Assembly: GCA_900540785.1 (NCBI GenBank)
Contig: UQHF01000001.1
Location: 1-64,000, forward strand
DNA: 64,000 bases
Reading direction: 5' to 3'
Origin: an uncultured Blautia sp.
GTDB lineage: Bacteria; Bacillota; Clostridia; Lachnospirales; Lachnospiraceae
The notes under the pieces are model-generated. The model did not search any database. It was not told where the DNA came from and was given only the letters and a program-made list of their open reading frames with translations. The translations under genes and the position numbers were made by a program. Below are positions 25,128-32,849 of this stretch, piece by piece. The number at the start of each line of letters is the position of its first letter. The stretch's first letter is position 1.

Positions 25128-25156
25128 TTGCTTTTTTCTTCCATATTCGGTATACT
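25128..25156 (+). promoter_or_regulatory. Promoter of the yesL-radical SAM-DUF4364 operon
   Basis: TTGCTT (25128-25133), 17-bp spacer, TATACT (25151-25156), 46 bp before the yesL ATG. Confidence 0.7.
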
Positions 25157-25202
25157 TAAAAGTAATCTGTTAAGAAATTTCACACAAAAGGAGCTACAAC
25201 TT

Positions 25203-25949
25203 ATGAATCGCATTTTCAATATGGATAATAAGTTCTTCACCTTTATGGGAAGAATCGCAGACCTTATTATCCTGAATCTCTTATGTATTGTCTGCTGTAT
25301 TCCAATCGTAACCATCGGTCCTGCCATCACTGCCATGTTTTACGTGACTATGAAAATGGTACGCAATGAAGAAGCCTACATCGTAAAAGGATTCTTCCAT
25401 TCATTCAAAGAAAACTTAAGACAGGGTATCATCATCAATATCATTGTGCTGGCAGCCTTTATTATGCTGTCCCTTGATATTTCTCTTGTACGCGCTATGG
25501 AAGGTACAATGTACAAGGTACTTTTCTACATATTCCTGGTTCTTCTGTTCCTGAGTATGCTGGTTTACTTATATATTTACCCTGTGCTTGCCAAGTTCTA
25601 CAATACCATCAAGCGTACTTTTATAAATGCTTTTCTGATGTCTGTCCGTCATCTTCCATACAGCATTTTAATGATCGTGATAAGCCTTGTACCGTTTGCT
25701 ATTCTCTTTATTCCAAGCTTCCGGGTACAGTCTTTCCTGATCATGCTTTTCATCTTAATGGGAGGAGCAACCATTGCATACATCAATTCCTGCTTCCTTG
25801 TAAAAATCTTTGACAAATATATTCCGGAAGAAGAAAAGGAAGATGCCGAAGACGGCGAATGGCATATGGAAGAAGAAGCCGAAGAGACCGATCAGGAAAC
25901 TGAGGAAGCACCAAAAGAACTTCCTCATACAGAGGACGCTTCTTTATGA
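25203..25949 (+). CDS. YesL family (DUF624) membrane protein
   Basis: 248 residues, five or six membrane segments starting with FFTFMGRIADLIILNLLCIVCCIPIVTIGPAITAMFY, the DUF624 hallmark. The last 45 residues are a very acidic cytoplasmic tail. YesL-type proteins usually travel with sugar ABC transporters; here the neighbour is a radical SAM gene with a 4-bp overlap. I use ATG 25203 with its AAGGAG ribosome site; the frame is open further upstream but without start signals. Function unknown. Confidence 0.85.
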   Translation: MNRIFNMDNKFFTFMGRIADLIILNLLCIVCCIPIVTIGPAITAMFYVTMKMVRNEEAYIVKGFFHSFKENLRQGIIINIIVLAAFIMLSLDISLVRAMEGTMYKVLFYIFLVLLFLSMLVYLYIYPVLAKFYNTIKRTFINAFLMSVRHLPYSILMIVISLVPFAILFIPSFRVQSFLIMLFILMGGATIAYINSCFLVKIFDKYIPEEEKEDAEDGEWHMEEEAEETDQETEEAPKELPHTEDASL

Positions 25950-26872
25950 TAAGAAACTGGAACGGAAAACCGTATCACTCTCTCGACTATATGCTGAAAG
26001 AGCGTTTTGGAGAAAAGGTTTATAAAGTCACCTTAAACGGCGGTATGTCCTGCCCAAATCGCGATGGAAAAGTGGGAACCGGCGGCTGTATTTTCTGCAG
26101 CGCAGGGGGAAGCGGCGATTTCGCAGCCTCTTCTTCTCTTTCCATAACGGAGCAGATTGAAAGCCAGATCGCCATGATTTCCGAAAAACGTCCCATTCGA
26201 AAATACATCGCCTATTTTCAGGCGTATACAAACACCTACGCTCCCGTAGAATATCTGGAGAAAATTTTCACAGAAGCAATTTCCCACCCGGATATTCTGG
26301 GGCTTTCCATTGGAACAAGACCGGACTGTCTGGGAGATGAAATTGTTGCTCTTCTCTCACGTTTAAACAGGCAGAAACCGGTCTGGGTGGAACTTGGTCT
26401 CCAGACCATGCACCAGGATACGGCTCTGTATATACGAAGAGGATACCCGCTCTCTGTTTTTGAAGAAGCTGTTTATGCACTTCGTAAAGAAAATATCGAG
26501 GTCATTGTCCACACAATCCTGGGACTTCCCGGGGAAAACCACGAGAAAGTTTTATCCACTATGGATTACTTAAATACAATGGATATTCAAGGCATCAAGC
26601 TTCAGCTTCTCCACGTTCTGAAAGGAACAGACCTTGCAGCAGATTATGAAAAAGGACTGTTTTCCGTTCTGGAACGTGAAGAATACCTTGATCTTGTCAT
26701 CGACTGTCTGGAGCACTTAAATCCCGATATTGTCATTCACCGTGTAACGGGCGACGGTCCAAAAGAACTTCTCCTTGCCCCTTTATGGGCGTCAAGAAAA
26801 CGGGAAGTTTTAAATCTTCTTCATCACCGAATGAAGGAGCGCGGCAGTTTTCAGGGAAAGGAATTTTTTTAA
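25946..26872 (+). CDS. TIGR01212 family radical SAM protein (YhcC/YtqA-like)
   Basis: 308 residues. The iron-sulfur cysteines are C36, C48 and C51 in CPNRDGKVGTGGCIFC, the characteristic wide spacing of this family instead of the classic CX3CX2C. The barrel continues with AYFQAYTNTYAPVEYLEKIF, LSIGTRPDC, VWVELGLQTMHQDT and HTILGLPGE, as in the Elp3/HemN-like group. Its ATG overlaps the yesL stop. The substrate of the E. coli and Bacillus homologues is not well established, so I do not assign one. Confidence 0.9.
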   Translation: MIRNWNGKPYHSLDYMLKERFGEKVYKVTLNGGMSCPNRDGKVGTGGCIFCSAGGSGDFAASSSLSITEQIESQIAMISEKRPIRKYIAYFQAYTNTYAPVEYLEKIFTEAISHPDILGLSIGTRPDCLGDEIVALLSRLNRQKPVWVELGLQTMHQDTALYIRRGYPLSVFEEAVYALRKENIEVIVHTILGLPGENHEKVLSTMDYLNTMDIQGIKLQLLHVLKGTDLAADYEKGLFSVLEREEYLDLVIDCLEHLNPDIVIHRVTGDGPKELLLAPLWASRKREVLNLLHHRMKERGSFQGKEFF

Positions 26873-26885
26873 GGAGGATATAATA

Positions 26886-27398
26886 TTGGCAACACCATTT
26901 ACCACCTACAAATTAATTGTATTGTATATGCTGAAACACGCAGAATCCTCTCTTACAAATTCCCAGATTTCAGAATTTATTCTGGAACGGGAATACACAA
27001 ATTATTTTCATCTTCAGGAGGCTGTTTCAGAGCTTGTGGAGGCGGAATTAATTGAAAAACACACCATTTCCAATACTTCTTACTATTATCTCACAGAAGA
27101 TGGAAAAAACACGCTCTCCTATTTTGAAAAAGAGCTTTCTGCTGACATCAGAAAAGAAGTAAAGGAATACTTAAAATCAGCAGGCTGCGAAATGCAGCAG
27201 CGCATTTTAACGCCGGCAGATTATTATACAAACAGCCAGGGAAGCTATGCGGTAAACTGCAGGATCATCGAGCGGAACGCAAGCCTTCTTGATATTAATC
27301 TGGTCGCCCCGAATCTTGAGGCTGCAAAATCCATGTGTAAGAACTGGCCGGATAAATCCCGTGAAATCTACGCAAAAATAATGGAGGAGCTTTTATAG
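26886..27398 (+). CDS. DUF4364 family protein, predicted winged-helix regulator
   Basis: 170 residues. The N-terminal 80 residues form a winged helix (KLIVLYMLKHAESSLTNSQISEFIL; YYYLTEDGKNTLSYFEKEL), the remainder a small alpha/beta domain, as in DUF4364 of clostridia. Start is TTG with an AGGAGGA ribosome site. It is the third gene of the yesL operon. Its stop codon region overlaps the end of rarA by 6 bp on the other strand. Target genes unknown. Confidence 0.85.
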   Translation: MATPFTTYKLIVLYMLKHAESSLTNSQISEFILEREYTNYFHLQEAVSELVEAELIEKHTISNTSYYYLTEDGKNTLSYFEKELSADIRKEVKEYLKSAGCEMQQRILTPADYYTNSQGSYAVNCRIIERNASLLDINLVAPNLEAAKSMCKNWPDKSREIYAKIMEELL

Positions 27399-28715
27399 CT
27401 CCTCCCCTTTTATTTTCTTCATATGCTCTTTTATCACTCTTTCATATCCCAGATCACCCGGCTCATAAAACCGTTCTCCCAGAATTTCAGAGGGAAGATA
27501 CTGCTGCTTCACATAATGATTGGGGTAATCATGGGCGTACTGATAGCCTACGCCGTGTCCCAGCTTATCGTGTCCGCCATAGTGTGCGTCCTGAAGGTGT
27601 GCAGGTACGGTTGTCTTTGTCTTTTTCACAGAATTCATAGCTGCAAAGATGGCGTTTACAGCAGAATTGCTTTTTGGCGCACACGCCATATACGTAACTG
27701 CCTGCGAGAGAATGATCTGCGATTCCGGCATTCCCACACGCTCCACTGCCTGAGCTGCCGCCACTGCCACCTGAAGCGCCTGCGGGTCTGCATTTCCTAT
27801 ATCTTCTGAGGCAAGGATCATAATCCTTCTTGCAATAAACTTTACATCTTCCCCTGCATACAGCATTTTTGCAAGATAATAGACGGCTGCGTCCGGATCG
27901 GAACCGCGCATACTTTTAATAAATGCAGAAATAATATCATAGTGGTTATCTCCATTTTTATCGTATCGGACCACGCGCTTCTGAATGCACTCTTCTGCAA
28001 CAGAAAGAGTGAGATGGATTTTCCCGTCCTCTGCTCTGGGCGTAGTAAGAACTGCAAGCTCCACCGCATTTAAAGCGCATCTTGCATCTCCTCCTGCCAT
28101 ATCTGCAAGAAAATCAAGCGCCTCCTCTTCTATTACTGCTTCGTAGCTTCCCATTCCTTTTTCTTTGTCATTTACAGCCCGCAGGATCAGCATTTTAATA
28201 TCTTCTTTTCCAAGAGATTTCAGTTCAAAAATAACAGAACGGGAAAGGAGAGCCCCGTTTACCTCAAAATACGGATTCTCGGTCGTTGCACCGATTAAAA
28301 TAAGAGTTCCGTCTTCCACAAAAGGAAGAAGATAATCCTGCTGCCCTTTATTAAATCTGTGGATCTCATCAATAAAAAGTATGGTTTTTCTGCCGTACAT
28401 TCCGAGAGTTTCCTTTGCCTGCTTCACAACCTCTTCCATATCTTTTTTCCCGGCTACTGTGGCATTGATCTGGGTAAAGCTGGCGCTTGTTGTATTTGCA
28501 ATGACTTTTGCAAGCGTTGTTTTTCCTGTTCCCGGCGGTCCGTAAAAAATAACAGAAGTAAGCTTATCTGCCTTAATGGCGCGGTACAAAAGCTTATCCT
28601 TCCCTACGATATGCTGCTGTCCCACCACTTCCTCCAGCGTTTTGGGGCGCAGTCTGGAAGCAAGCGGCGACTCTCTGTCGAGTGTTTTTGATTTTGCATA
28701 TTCAAATAAATCCAT
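27393..28715 (-). CDS. rarA: Replication-associated recombination protein A (RarA/MgsA)
   Basis: 440 residues, an AAA+ ATPase of the clamp-loader type. The N terminus LASRLRPKTLEEVVGQQHIVG is followed by Walker A GPPGTGKTT (59-67), Walker B TILFIDEIHRF and the sensor GATTENPYFEVNGALLSR; the C-terminal MgsA domain includes RGSDPDAAVYYLAKML and the HYGGHDKLGHGVGYQYAHDYPNH region. It acts at stalled replication forks. I start at ATG 28715, with GGAG upstream; the frame extends 21 bp further without a ribosome site. Single gene with its own promoter. Confidence 0.95.
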   Translation of the reverse strand: MDLFEYAKSKTLDRESPLASRLRPKTLEEVVGQQHIVGKDKLLYRAIKADKLTSVIFYGPPGTGKTTLAKVIANTTSASFTQINATVAGKKDMEEVVKQAKETLGMYGRKTILFIDEIHRFNKGQQDYLLPFVEDGTLILIGATTENPYFEVNGALLSRSVIFELKSLGKEDIKMLILRAVNDKEKGMGSYEAVIEEEALDFLADMAGGDARCALNAVELAVLTTPRAEDGKIHLTLSVAEECIQKRVVRYDKNGDNHYDIISAFIKSMRGSDPDAAVYYLAKMLYAGEDVKFIARRIMILASEDIGNADPQALQVAVAAAQAVERVGMPESQIILSQAVTYMACAPKSNSAVNAIFAAMNSVKKTKTTVPAHLQDAHYGGHDKLGHGVGYQYAHDYPNHYVKQQYLPSEILGERFYEPGDLGYERVIKEHMKKIKGEEL

Positions 28716-28761
28716 ATGTATTTCTCCATTTCGCACTGTATATTTCCGTACATCTGTTCTT

Positions 28762-28790
28762 ATTATACTACAGGATCAAAAGCCGGTCAA
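28762..28790 (-). promoter_or_regulatory. Promoter of rarA
   Basis: On the minus strand TTGACC (28785-28790), 17-bp spacer, TATAAT (28762-28767). The -35 box and spacer lie inside the last codons of the upstream deacetylase gene. Confidence 0.8.
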
Positions 28791-29445
28791 CTGTCACAAA
28801 CTCATATCCTTCCGCACCCAGTCTGTCGATAATTTCAAAAGCAGCCTCCACAGACGTCTCGTACCCGTCGTGCATAAGAATAATAGAATCTTCATGTACC
28901 TGTCTGTCCACGATCCGCAAAACCTGTGATACGTTTTTGCTCTTCCAGTCAAGGGTATCTACATCCCAGAAAACAGGAAACATGGGAACAGAAAGCTCCA
29001 GCTCTTTTTTCCACTCTCCGAATGGCGGTCTGATAAAAACAGGATATTCTCCTGTGATCTCATATATTTTGTTGCTTGTTTTTTCAATCTCCTCTTTTGC
29101 CTGTCGATCAGAAATCTGATTCAGACATACATGATTGTAGGTGTGATTTCCGATGAGATGTCCTTCTTCCTGTATCCTCTGAACCAGCTCTTCATTTCCC
29201 TCTATGTTTTTTCCCATTAGAAAAAAAGACGCAAGTATGTTTCTTTCTTTCAATCCATCAAGGAGCTTTGGCGTATATTCTCTGCTTGGCCCATCGTCAA
29301 AAGTAAGCGCCACTTTTGGCGGTTCCTCTTCTTCTGTCTCTTGCGAAGATACAGGCTGAACCGATTTTTTACCGGAATACCAGCATAAAAAGCAAAAACA
29401 TATCCCCAGAATCAAAATTCCTGAGATACACACTCTTCTTTTCAT
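28768..29445 (-). CDS. Polysaccharide deacetylase (NodB domain), membrane-anchored
   Basis: 226 residues. A single N-terminal membrane segment (ISGILILGICFCFLCWYSG) is followed by a short acidic linker and a NodB domain: VALTFDDGPS (catalytic Asp and metal Asp at about 50-51), GNHTYNH (metal His), RPPFGEW, and the terminal LMHDGYETSVEAAFEIIDRL. Likely an extracellular peptidoglycan or glycan N-deacetylase, as in the PdaA/PdaB group involved in wall remodelling or spore cortex. I start at ATG 29445, which has GGGAGC upstream. Substrate not assignable. Confidence 0.9.
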   Translation of the reverse strand: MKRRVCISGILILGICFCFLCWYSGKKSVQPVSSQETEEEEPPKVALTFDDGPSREYTPKLLDGLKERNILASFFLMGKNIEGNEELVQRIQEEGHLIGNHTYNHVCLNQISDRQAKEEIEKTSNKIYEITGEYPVFIRPPFGEWKKELELSVPMFPVFWDVDTLDWKSKNVSQVLRIVDRQVHEDSIILMHDGYETSVEAAFEIIDRLGAEGYEFVTVDRLLIL

Positions 29446-29553
29446 ATCAGAAAACGCTCCCATAGCAAAAAATGCCGCATTCATCACTTCCAGTATATGT
29501 ACCGGAGATATGATAAATGCAGCATCTCTATTTTCACATAATGCTATATCAGA

Positions 29554-29910
29554 TTAAGCGATTGCTTTTTTTGCGATTTCTGCAAGAGCTGTGAAACCAG
29601 CAACATCATTTACAGCCATCTCTGCAAGCATCTTTCTGTTGATGTCGATGTTTGCAACTTTAAGGCCGTGCATCATTTTGCTGTAGGATAATCCGTTCAT
29701 TCTTGCAGCAGCGTTGATACGTGCGATCCAGAGCTGTCTGAACTGACGTTTTTTCTGCTTTCTTCCTGCGTAGGAGCTTGCAAGCGCTCTCATTACAGAC
29801 TGTTTTGCAATTCTATACTGTTTGGAACGGGCTCCTCTGTAGCCCTTTGCCAGTTTTAATGTACGGTTGTGTCTTTTCTTTGCGTTTAATCCGCCTTTAA
29901 TTCTTGCCAT
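29554..29910 (-). CDS. rplT: 50S ribosomal protein L20
   Basis: 118 residues, full length and highly conserved: MARIKGGLNAKKRHNRTLKLAKGYRG at the start, RKQKKRQFRQLWIARINAAAR in the middle, NRKMLAEMAV near the end. L20 binds 23S rRNA early in assembly and in Bacillus represses its own operon by binding the infC leader. Last gene of infC-rpmI-rplT. No convincing hairpin terminator with a T tract was found after it. Confidence 0.99.
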   Translation of the reverse strand: MARIKGGLNAKKRHNRTLKLAKGYRGARSKQYRIAKQSVMRALASSYAGRKQKKRQFRQLWIARINAAARMNGLSYSKMMHGLKVANIDINRKMLAEMAVNDVAGFTALAEIAKKAIA

Positions 29911-29945
29911 TTCCTAATTTCCTCCTGTTCGTCTTCTTCTATATC

Positions 29946-30143
29946 TTATAAATATGGTAATGCTTTCTTCATGCTCTTAACATTTGTAGAATCAACAACA
30001 GCAGATTTTCTTAAATTTCTCTTTCTCTTCTGAGATTTTTTTGTTAAGATATGGCTCTTATAAGCTTTATTTCTCACTAATTTTCCTGTACCTGTTTTTT
30101 TGAAGCGCTTTGCTGCTGCTCTACAAGTTTTAATTTTTGGCAT
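29946..30143 (-). CDS. rpmI: 50S ribosomal protein L35
   Basis: 65 residues, normal length, with the family start PKIKTCRAAAKRFKKTGTGK and LTKKSQKRKRNLRK. Middle gene of the infC operon, 35 bp before rplT and 83 bp after infC, with a good ribosome site. Confidence 0.99.
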   Translation of the reverse strand: MPKIKTCRAAAKRFKKTGTGKLVRNKAYKSHILTKKSQKRKRNLRKSAVVDSTNVKSMKKALPYL

Positions 30144-30226
30144 TGTTATTTCCTCCTTGATTTGTGTACTTCTTTATTCATGCTATATCCTGTCACACGC
30201 TGTATGACATGGCTGTAACATTTATG

Positions 30227-30733
30227 TTAGCGTTTTTCACTTAAAAACATTGTCATGCTGCGGCCTTCCACCTTGGGCGCCTTCTCAACTGTTGCAATAT
30301 CAGACAGATGCTCTGCAAAATCGTCCAGAACATGCTTGCTGCTTGCCATGTGTGCCATCTCTCTTCCGCGGAAACGGAGAGTTACCTTCACTCTGTCTCC
30401 TTTTGTGAGGAACTTTCTAGCCGCATTTACCTTTGTCATCAAGTCATTTGTATCAATGTTCGGGGAAAGACGCACTTCTTTGACATCGATGGTTTTCTGC
30501 TTTTTCTTGGCTTCTTTTTCTTTTCTTGCAAGCTCGTAACGGTATTTTCCGTAGTCAATGATCTTGCATACCGGCGGTTTTGCCTGAGGAGCGATTTTTA
30601 CTAAATCAAGTCCTGCCTCCTGTGCTTTAAACATGGCTTCCTTCGCGGACATGATTCCGAGCTGTGCTCCGTCCGGGCCAATTAAACGTACCTCTTTGTC
30701 TCTGATCTGTTCGTTAATCATTAAATTGCTAAT
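30227..30733 (-). CDS. infC: Translation initiation factor IF-3, ATT start
   Basis: 168 residues. The N-terminal domain (NLMINEQIRDKEVRLIGPDGAQLGIM) and C-terminal domain (VKVTLRFRGREMAH, KAPKVEGRSMTMFLSEKR) are complete. The start is ATT at 30731-30733: a perfect GGAGGTG lies seven bases upstream, while the ATG four codons later is too far. ATT starts are the known hallmark of infC in E. coli and Bacillus, where IF-3 discriminates against its own start codon. The gene heads the operon behind a 200-base leader with an attenuator. Confidence 0.97.
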   Translation of the reverse strand: MSNLMINEQIRDKEVRLIGPDGAQLGIMSAKEAMFKAQEAGLDLVKIAPQAKPPVCKIIDYGKYRYELARKEKEAKKKQKTIDVKEVRLSPNIDTNDLMTKVNAARKFLTKGDRVKVTLRFRGREMAHMASSKHVLDDFAEHLSDIATVEKAPKVEGRSMTMFLSEKR

Positions 30734-30933
30734 TGTCGTGCACCTCCATACCTGAATAAATGATAATCCATGACCTCTGTCACCCTCGTTGTCGTACGAA
30801 AAAAAGTGTGGACAGATGTCCACACTTCTATCTATTACACCTGTTGACATATCAACAGCTACTGTGCAATATAAACCCAAGTCACATTTATGTGCTAAGG
30901 TGAGAGTGAACTCTGCTTTGTTTTCTCACGTAC
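30734..30933 (-). ncRNA. infC operon leader, candidate L20-responsive attenuator
   Basis: About 200 untranslated bases separate the promoter from the infC start. They contain a CTGTTGA/TCAACAG hairpin (30841-30858), a terminator hairpin with T tract (30799-30827) and about 65 bases to the ribosome site. In low-G+C Gram-positives L20 binds such a leader and favours termination. I cannot confirm the L20-binding pseudoknot by eye. Confidence 0.7.
30799..30827 (-). terminator. Leader terminator (attenuator) upstream of infC
   Basis: On the minus strand AAGTGTGGAC pairs perfectly with GTCCACACTT around an ATCT loop and runs into TTTTT. It stands inside the leader, 65 bases before the start codon, so it must be bypassed for infC to be expressed. 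Confidence 0.85.
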
Positions 30934-30939
30934 TGTTAT

Positions 30940-30968
30940 AAGATACCACAACTAAAGCAGAATGTCAA
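30940..30968 (-). promoter_or_regulatory. infCp: Promoter of the infC-rpmI-rplT operon
   Basis: On the minus strand TTGACA (30963-30968), 17-bp spacer, TATCTT (30940-30945). The -35 box begins 4 bp after the stop of the upstream transporter gene. Confidence 0.8.
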
Positions 30969-30972
30969 CCCC

Positions 30973-32334
30973 TTATACTGTAATTATTCCAAGAACCTCC
31001 ATAACGGAGAATACAAGGATTGCAACAAGGCAAATCGGCGCGATATATTTAATGATCACCGTATAGAATTTTTTTACTTTGAATTTTCCGTTGATCTCCG
31101 CTTCTTCAATAATTGCCTTCGGCTTGATCACATATCCTACAAAGATACATGTAAGGAAAGCAACGATCGGCATCAGAACGCTGTTGCTGATAAAATCAAA
31201 GAAATCAAGCAGCGTCATTCCAAGCGGAGCCAGGAAACTTAACGGCCCAAATCCCAGAGACACCGGGATTCCCACTGCAAGTACGAATACAAGCACAATC
31301 GCACATGCTTTCTTTCTTCCCCATTTCAGTTTGTCACAGAGAATAGAAACAAGTGTCTCTGTAAGAGAAATGGAGGAGGTAAGCGCTGCAAATAATACAA
31401 GCAGGAAGAAAATTGCACCGATGACCGTTCCGAATTTCATGCTGTCAAACACTTTTGGAAGTGTGACAAACATAAGACTCGGACCTTTTCCGAGAGCTTC
31501 TTCGCTTCCTCCGGAAAATGCAAAGACTGCCGGAATGATCATAAGACCTGCCATAAACGCAATTCCTGTGTCAAAAATCTCAATCTGTCGCACAGATTTT
31601 TCAAGATGCGCCTCTTTCTTCATATAGGAACCATATGTGATCATAATTCCCATTGCCAGCGACATGGAATAGAAAAGCTGTCCCAGAGCTGCCAGTACCG
31701 TTGTAGCGCTGAAGCGGCTGAAATCAGGCATCAGGTAATATTTTACCCCTTCCATTGCTCCCGGCTGAGAAATACTGAATGCTGCAATGATAACGGTCAT
31801 AACTACAAGCACCGGCATCATGAATCGACTTGCCTTTTCAATTCCGCCTTCCACGCCAAGCATAACGATCACAAGTCCCAAAACAACGTAAATTAAAAAG
31901 AATACAACCGGAGCCACCGGCTGGCTGATATAATTTCCAAAAAATTCATCGTTAGCTGCACTGGAAACCTGGTTTGTCACAAATACAGTAAGATATTTTA
32001 ATACCCATCCTCCGATCACACAGTAGTACGGTGTGATAATAAACGGAACGAGACATGCCAGTCCTCCAAGAAAGCCAAATCTTTTATCAAGTGCCTTATA
32101 CGCTCCGACTGCGCTCAAATGGGTTTTTCGTCCAAGTGCGATCTCTGTTATCATCAGTGCAAAACCGAAGGTAACTGCCAGAATGAGATACACCAGAAGA
32201 AAAATTCCGCCGCCGTATTTTGCAGCAAGATACGGAAATCTCCATAAGTTTCCAAGTCCTACAGCTGAACCGGCTGCTGCGAGCACAAAGCCCAGCTTAT
32301 TGGTAAACGCACTTCTTTGTTTCTGTTCTTCCAT
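30973..32334 (-). CDS. Sodium-dependent transporter, SNF/NSS family
   Basis: 453 residues, eleven or twelve membrane segments. The Na+-site motif FVLAAAGSAVGLGNLWRFPYLAAKYGGGIFLLVY at the N terminus is the family signature, and the unwound TM6 and SSISLTETLVSI segments are present. Length fits bacterial 11-TM members such as the tryptophan and tyrosine transporters TnaT and Tyt1. It imports an amino acid or related amine with Na+. Ribosome site AGGGGGA. Single gene with its own promoter. Substrate not assignable. Confidence 0.93.
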   Translation of the reverse strand: MEEQKQRSAFTNKLGFVLAAAGSAVGLGNLWRFPYLAAKYGGGIFLLVYLILAVTFGFALMITEIALGRKTHLSAVGAYKALDKRFGFLGGLACLVPFIITPYYCVIGGWVLKYLTVFVTNQVSSAANDEFFGNYISQPVAPVVFFLIYVVLGLVIVMLGVEGGIEKASRFMMPVLVVMTVIIAAFSISQPGAMEGVKYYLMPDFSRFSATTVLAALGQLFYSMSLAMGIMITYGSYMKKEAHLEKSVRQIEIFDTGIAFMAGLMIIPAVFAFSGGSEEALGKGPSLMFVTLPKVFDSMKFGTVIGAIFFLLVLFAALTSSISLTETLVSILCDKLKWGRKKACAIVLVFVLAVGIPVSLGFGPLSFLAPLGMTLLDFFDFISNSVLMPIVAFLTCIFVGYVIKPKAIIEEAEINGKFKVKKFYTVIIKYIAPICLVAILVFSVMEVLGIITV

Positions 32335-32368
32335 TCTTTTTCCCCCTTGTCAAAAAATTATGTGTCCT

Positions 32369-32397
32369 ATTATACATTAATTTTTTTATAAGAACAA
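32369..32397 (-). promoter_or_regulatory. Promoter of the SNF transporter
   Basis: On the minus strand TTGTTC (32392-32397), 17-bp spacer, TATAAT (32369-32374), about 35 bp before the start codon. Confidence 0.7.
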
Positions 32398-32457
32398 TAC
32401 ATAATCTTGCATTTTGCGGGAATAATATTCACGAATTGAAAAAAGGAGGTCCAGATT

Positions 32458-32781
32458 ATGACTGTTTTAAAATGTTATGCCACTACCTGCATCTACAACA
32501 AAGAGCAGCTTTGCTCTAAAGGAAACATCGATGTTATGGGAGAAAATGCCCATTTATCCGAGGATACCTGCTGTGGAAGCTTCCGGGAACGAGACAGTTC
32601 TTCTCCGCAGAATAATTATGCTTCCGGCTGCGGATGCGAAACCATTCAGATCGACTGTAAGGCATATCACTGCACCTACAATGACGACTGCAAATGTACA
32701 GCAGCCGCCATTCAGGTAGGCGGAGAGAACGCAAAAGACTGCCAGGAAACAAAGTGCGGCACATTCCAATGTGAACACTAA
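32458..32781 (+). CDS. Tandem DUF1540 cysteine-rich protein
   Basis: 107 residues with two DUF1540 modules. Module 1 (about residues 5-42) is CYATTCIYNKEQLCSKG ... CCGSF; module 2 (about 65-104) is CKAYHCTYNDDCKCTAAAIQVGG ... KCGTF. Each carries four conserved cysteines that would suit a zinc or iron-sulfur site. The family is widespread in spore-forming clostridia and uncharacterised. AAGGAGG ribosome site. Convergent with ftsZ. Confidence 0.9.
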   Translation: MTVLKCYATTCIYNKEQLCSKGNIDVMGENAHLSEDTCCGSFRERDSSSPQNNYASGCGCETIQIDCKAYHCTYNDDCKCTAAAIQVGGENAKDCQETKCGTFQCEH

Positions 32782-32801
32782 ATCCATTGCTGTATAACGA
32801 A

Positions 32802-32834
32802 AAAAAGAGGCCTTCGCATTGAAGGTCTCTTTTA
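32802..32834. terminator. Bidirectional terminator between DUF1540 and ftsZ
   Basis: AAAAGAGGCCTTC pairs with GAAGGTCTCTTTT (one G-T pair) over a GCATT loop, flanked by A and T tracts. It ends both DUF1540 and the ftsZ gene. Confidence 0.88.
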
Positions 32835-32849
32835 CTTTTCCATGATTAC

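Noticed and set aside
30734..30880. N-terminal extension of IF-3
   Set aside because: The extension translates the attenuator leader; the ATT at 30733 behind GGAGGTG is the family-typical start.
31079..31627. 182-codon rightward ORF opposite the SNF transporter
   Set aside because: Shadow of the transporter's codon pattern; no promoter or ribosome site.
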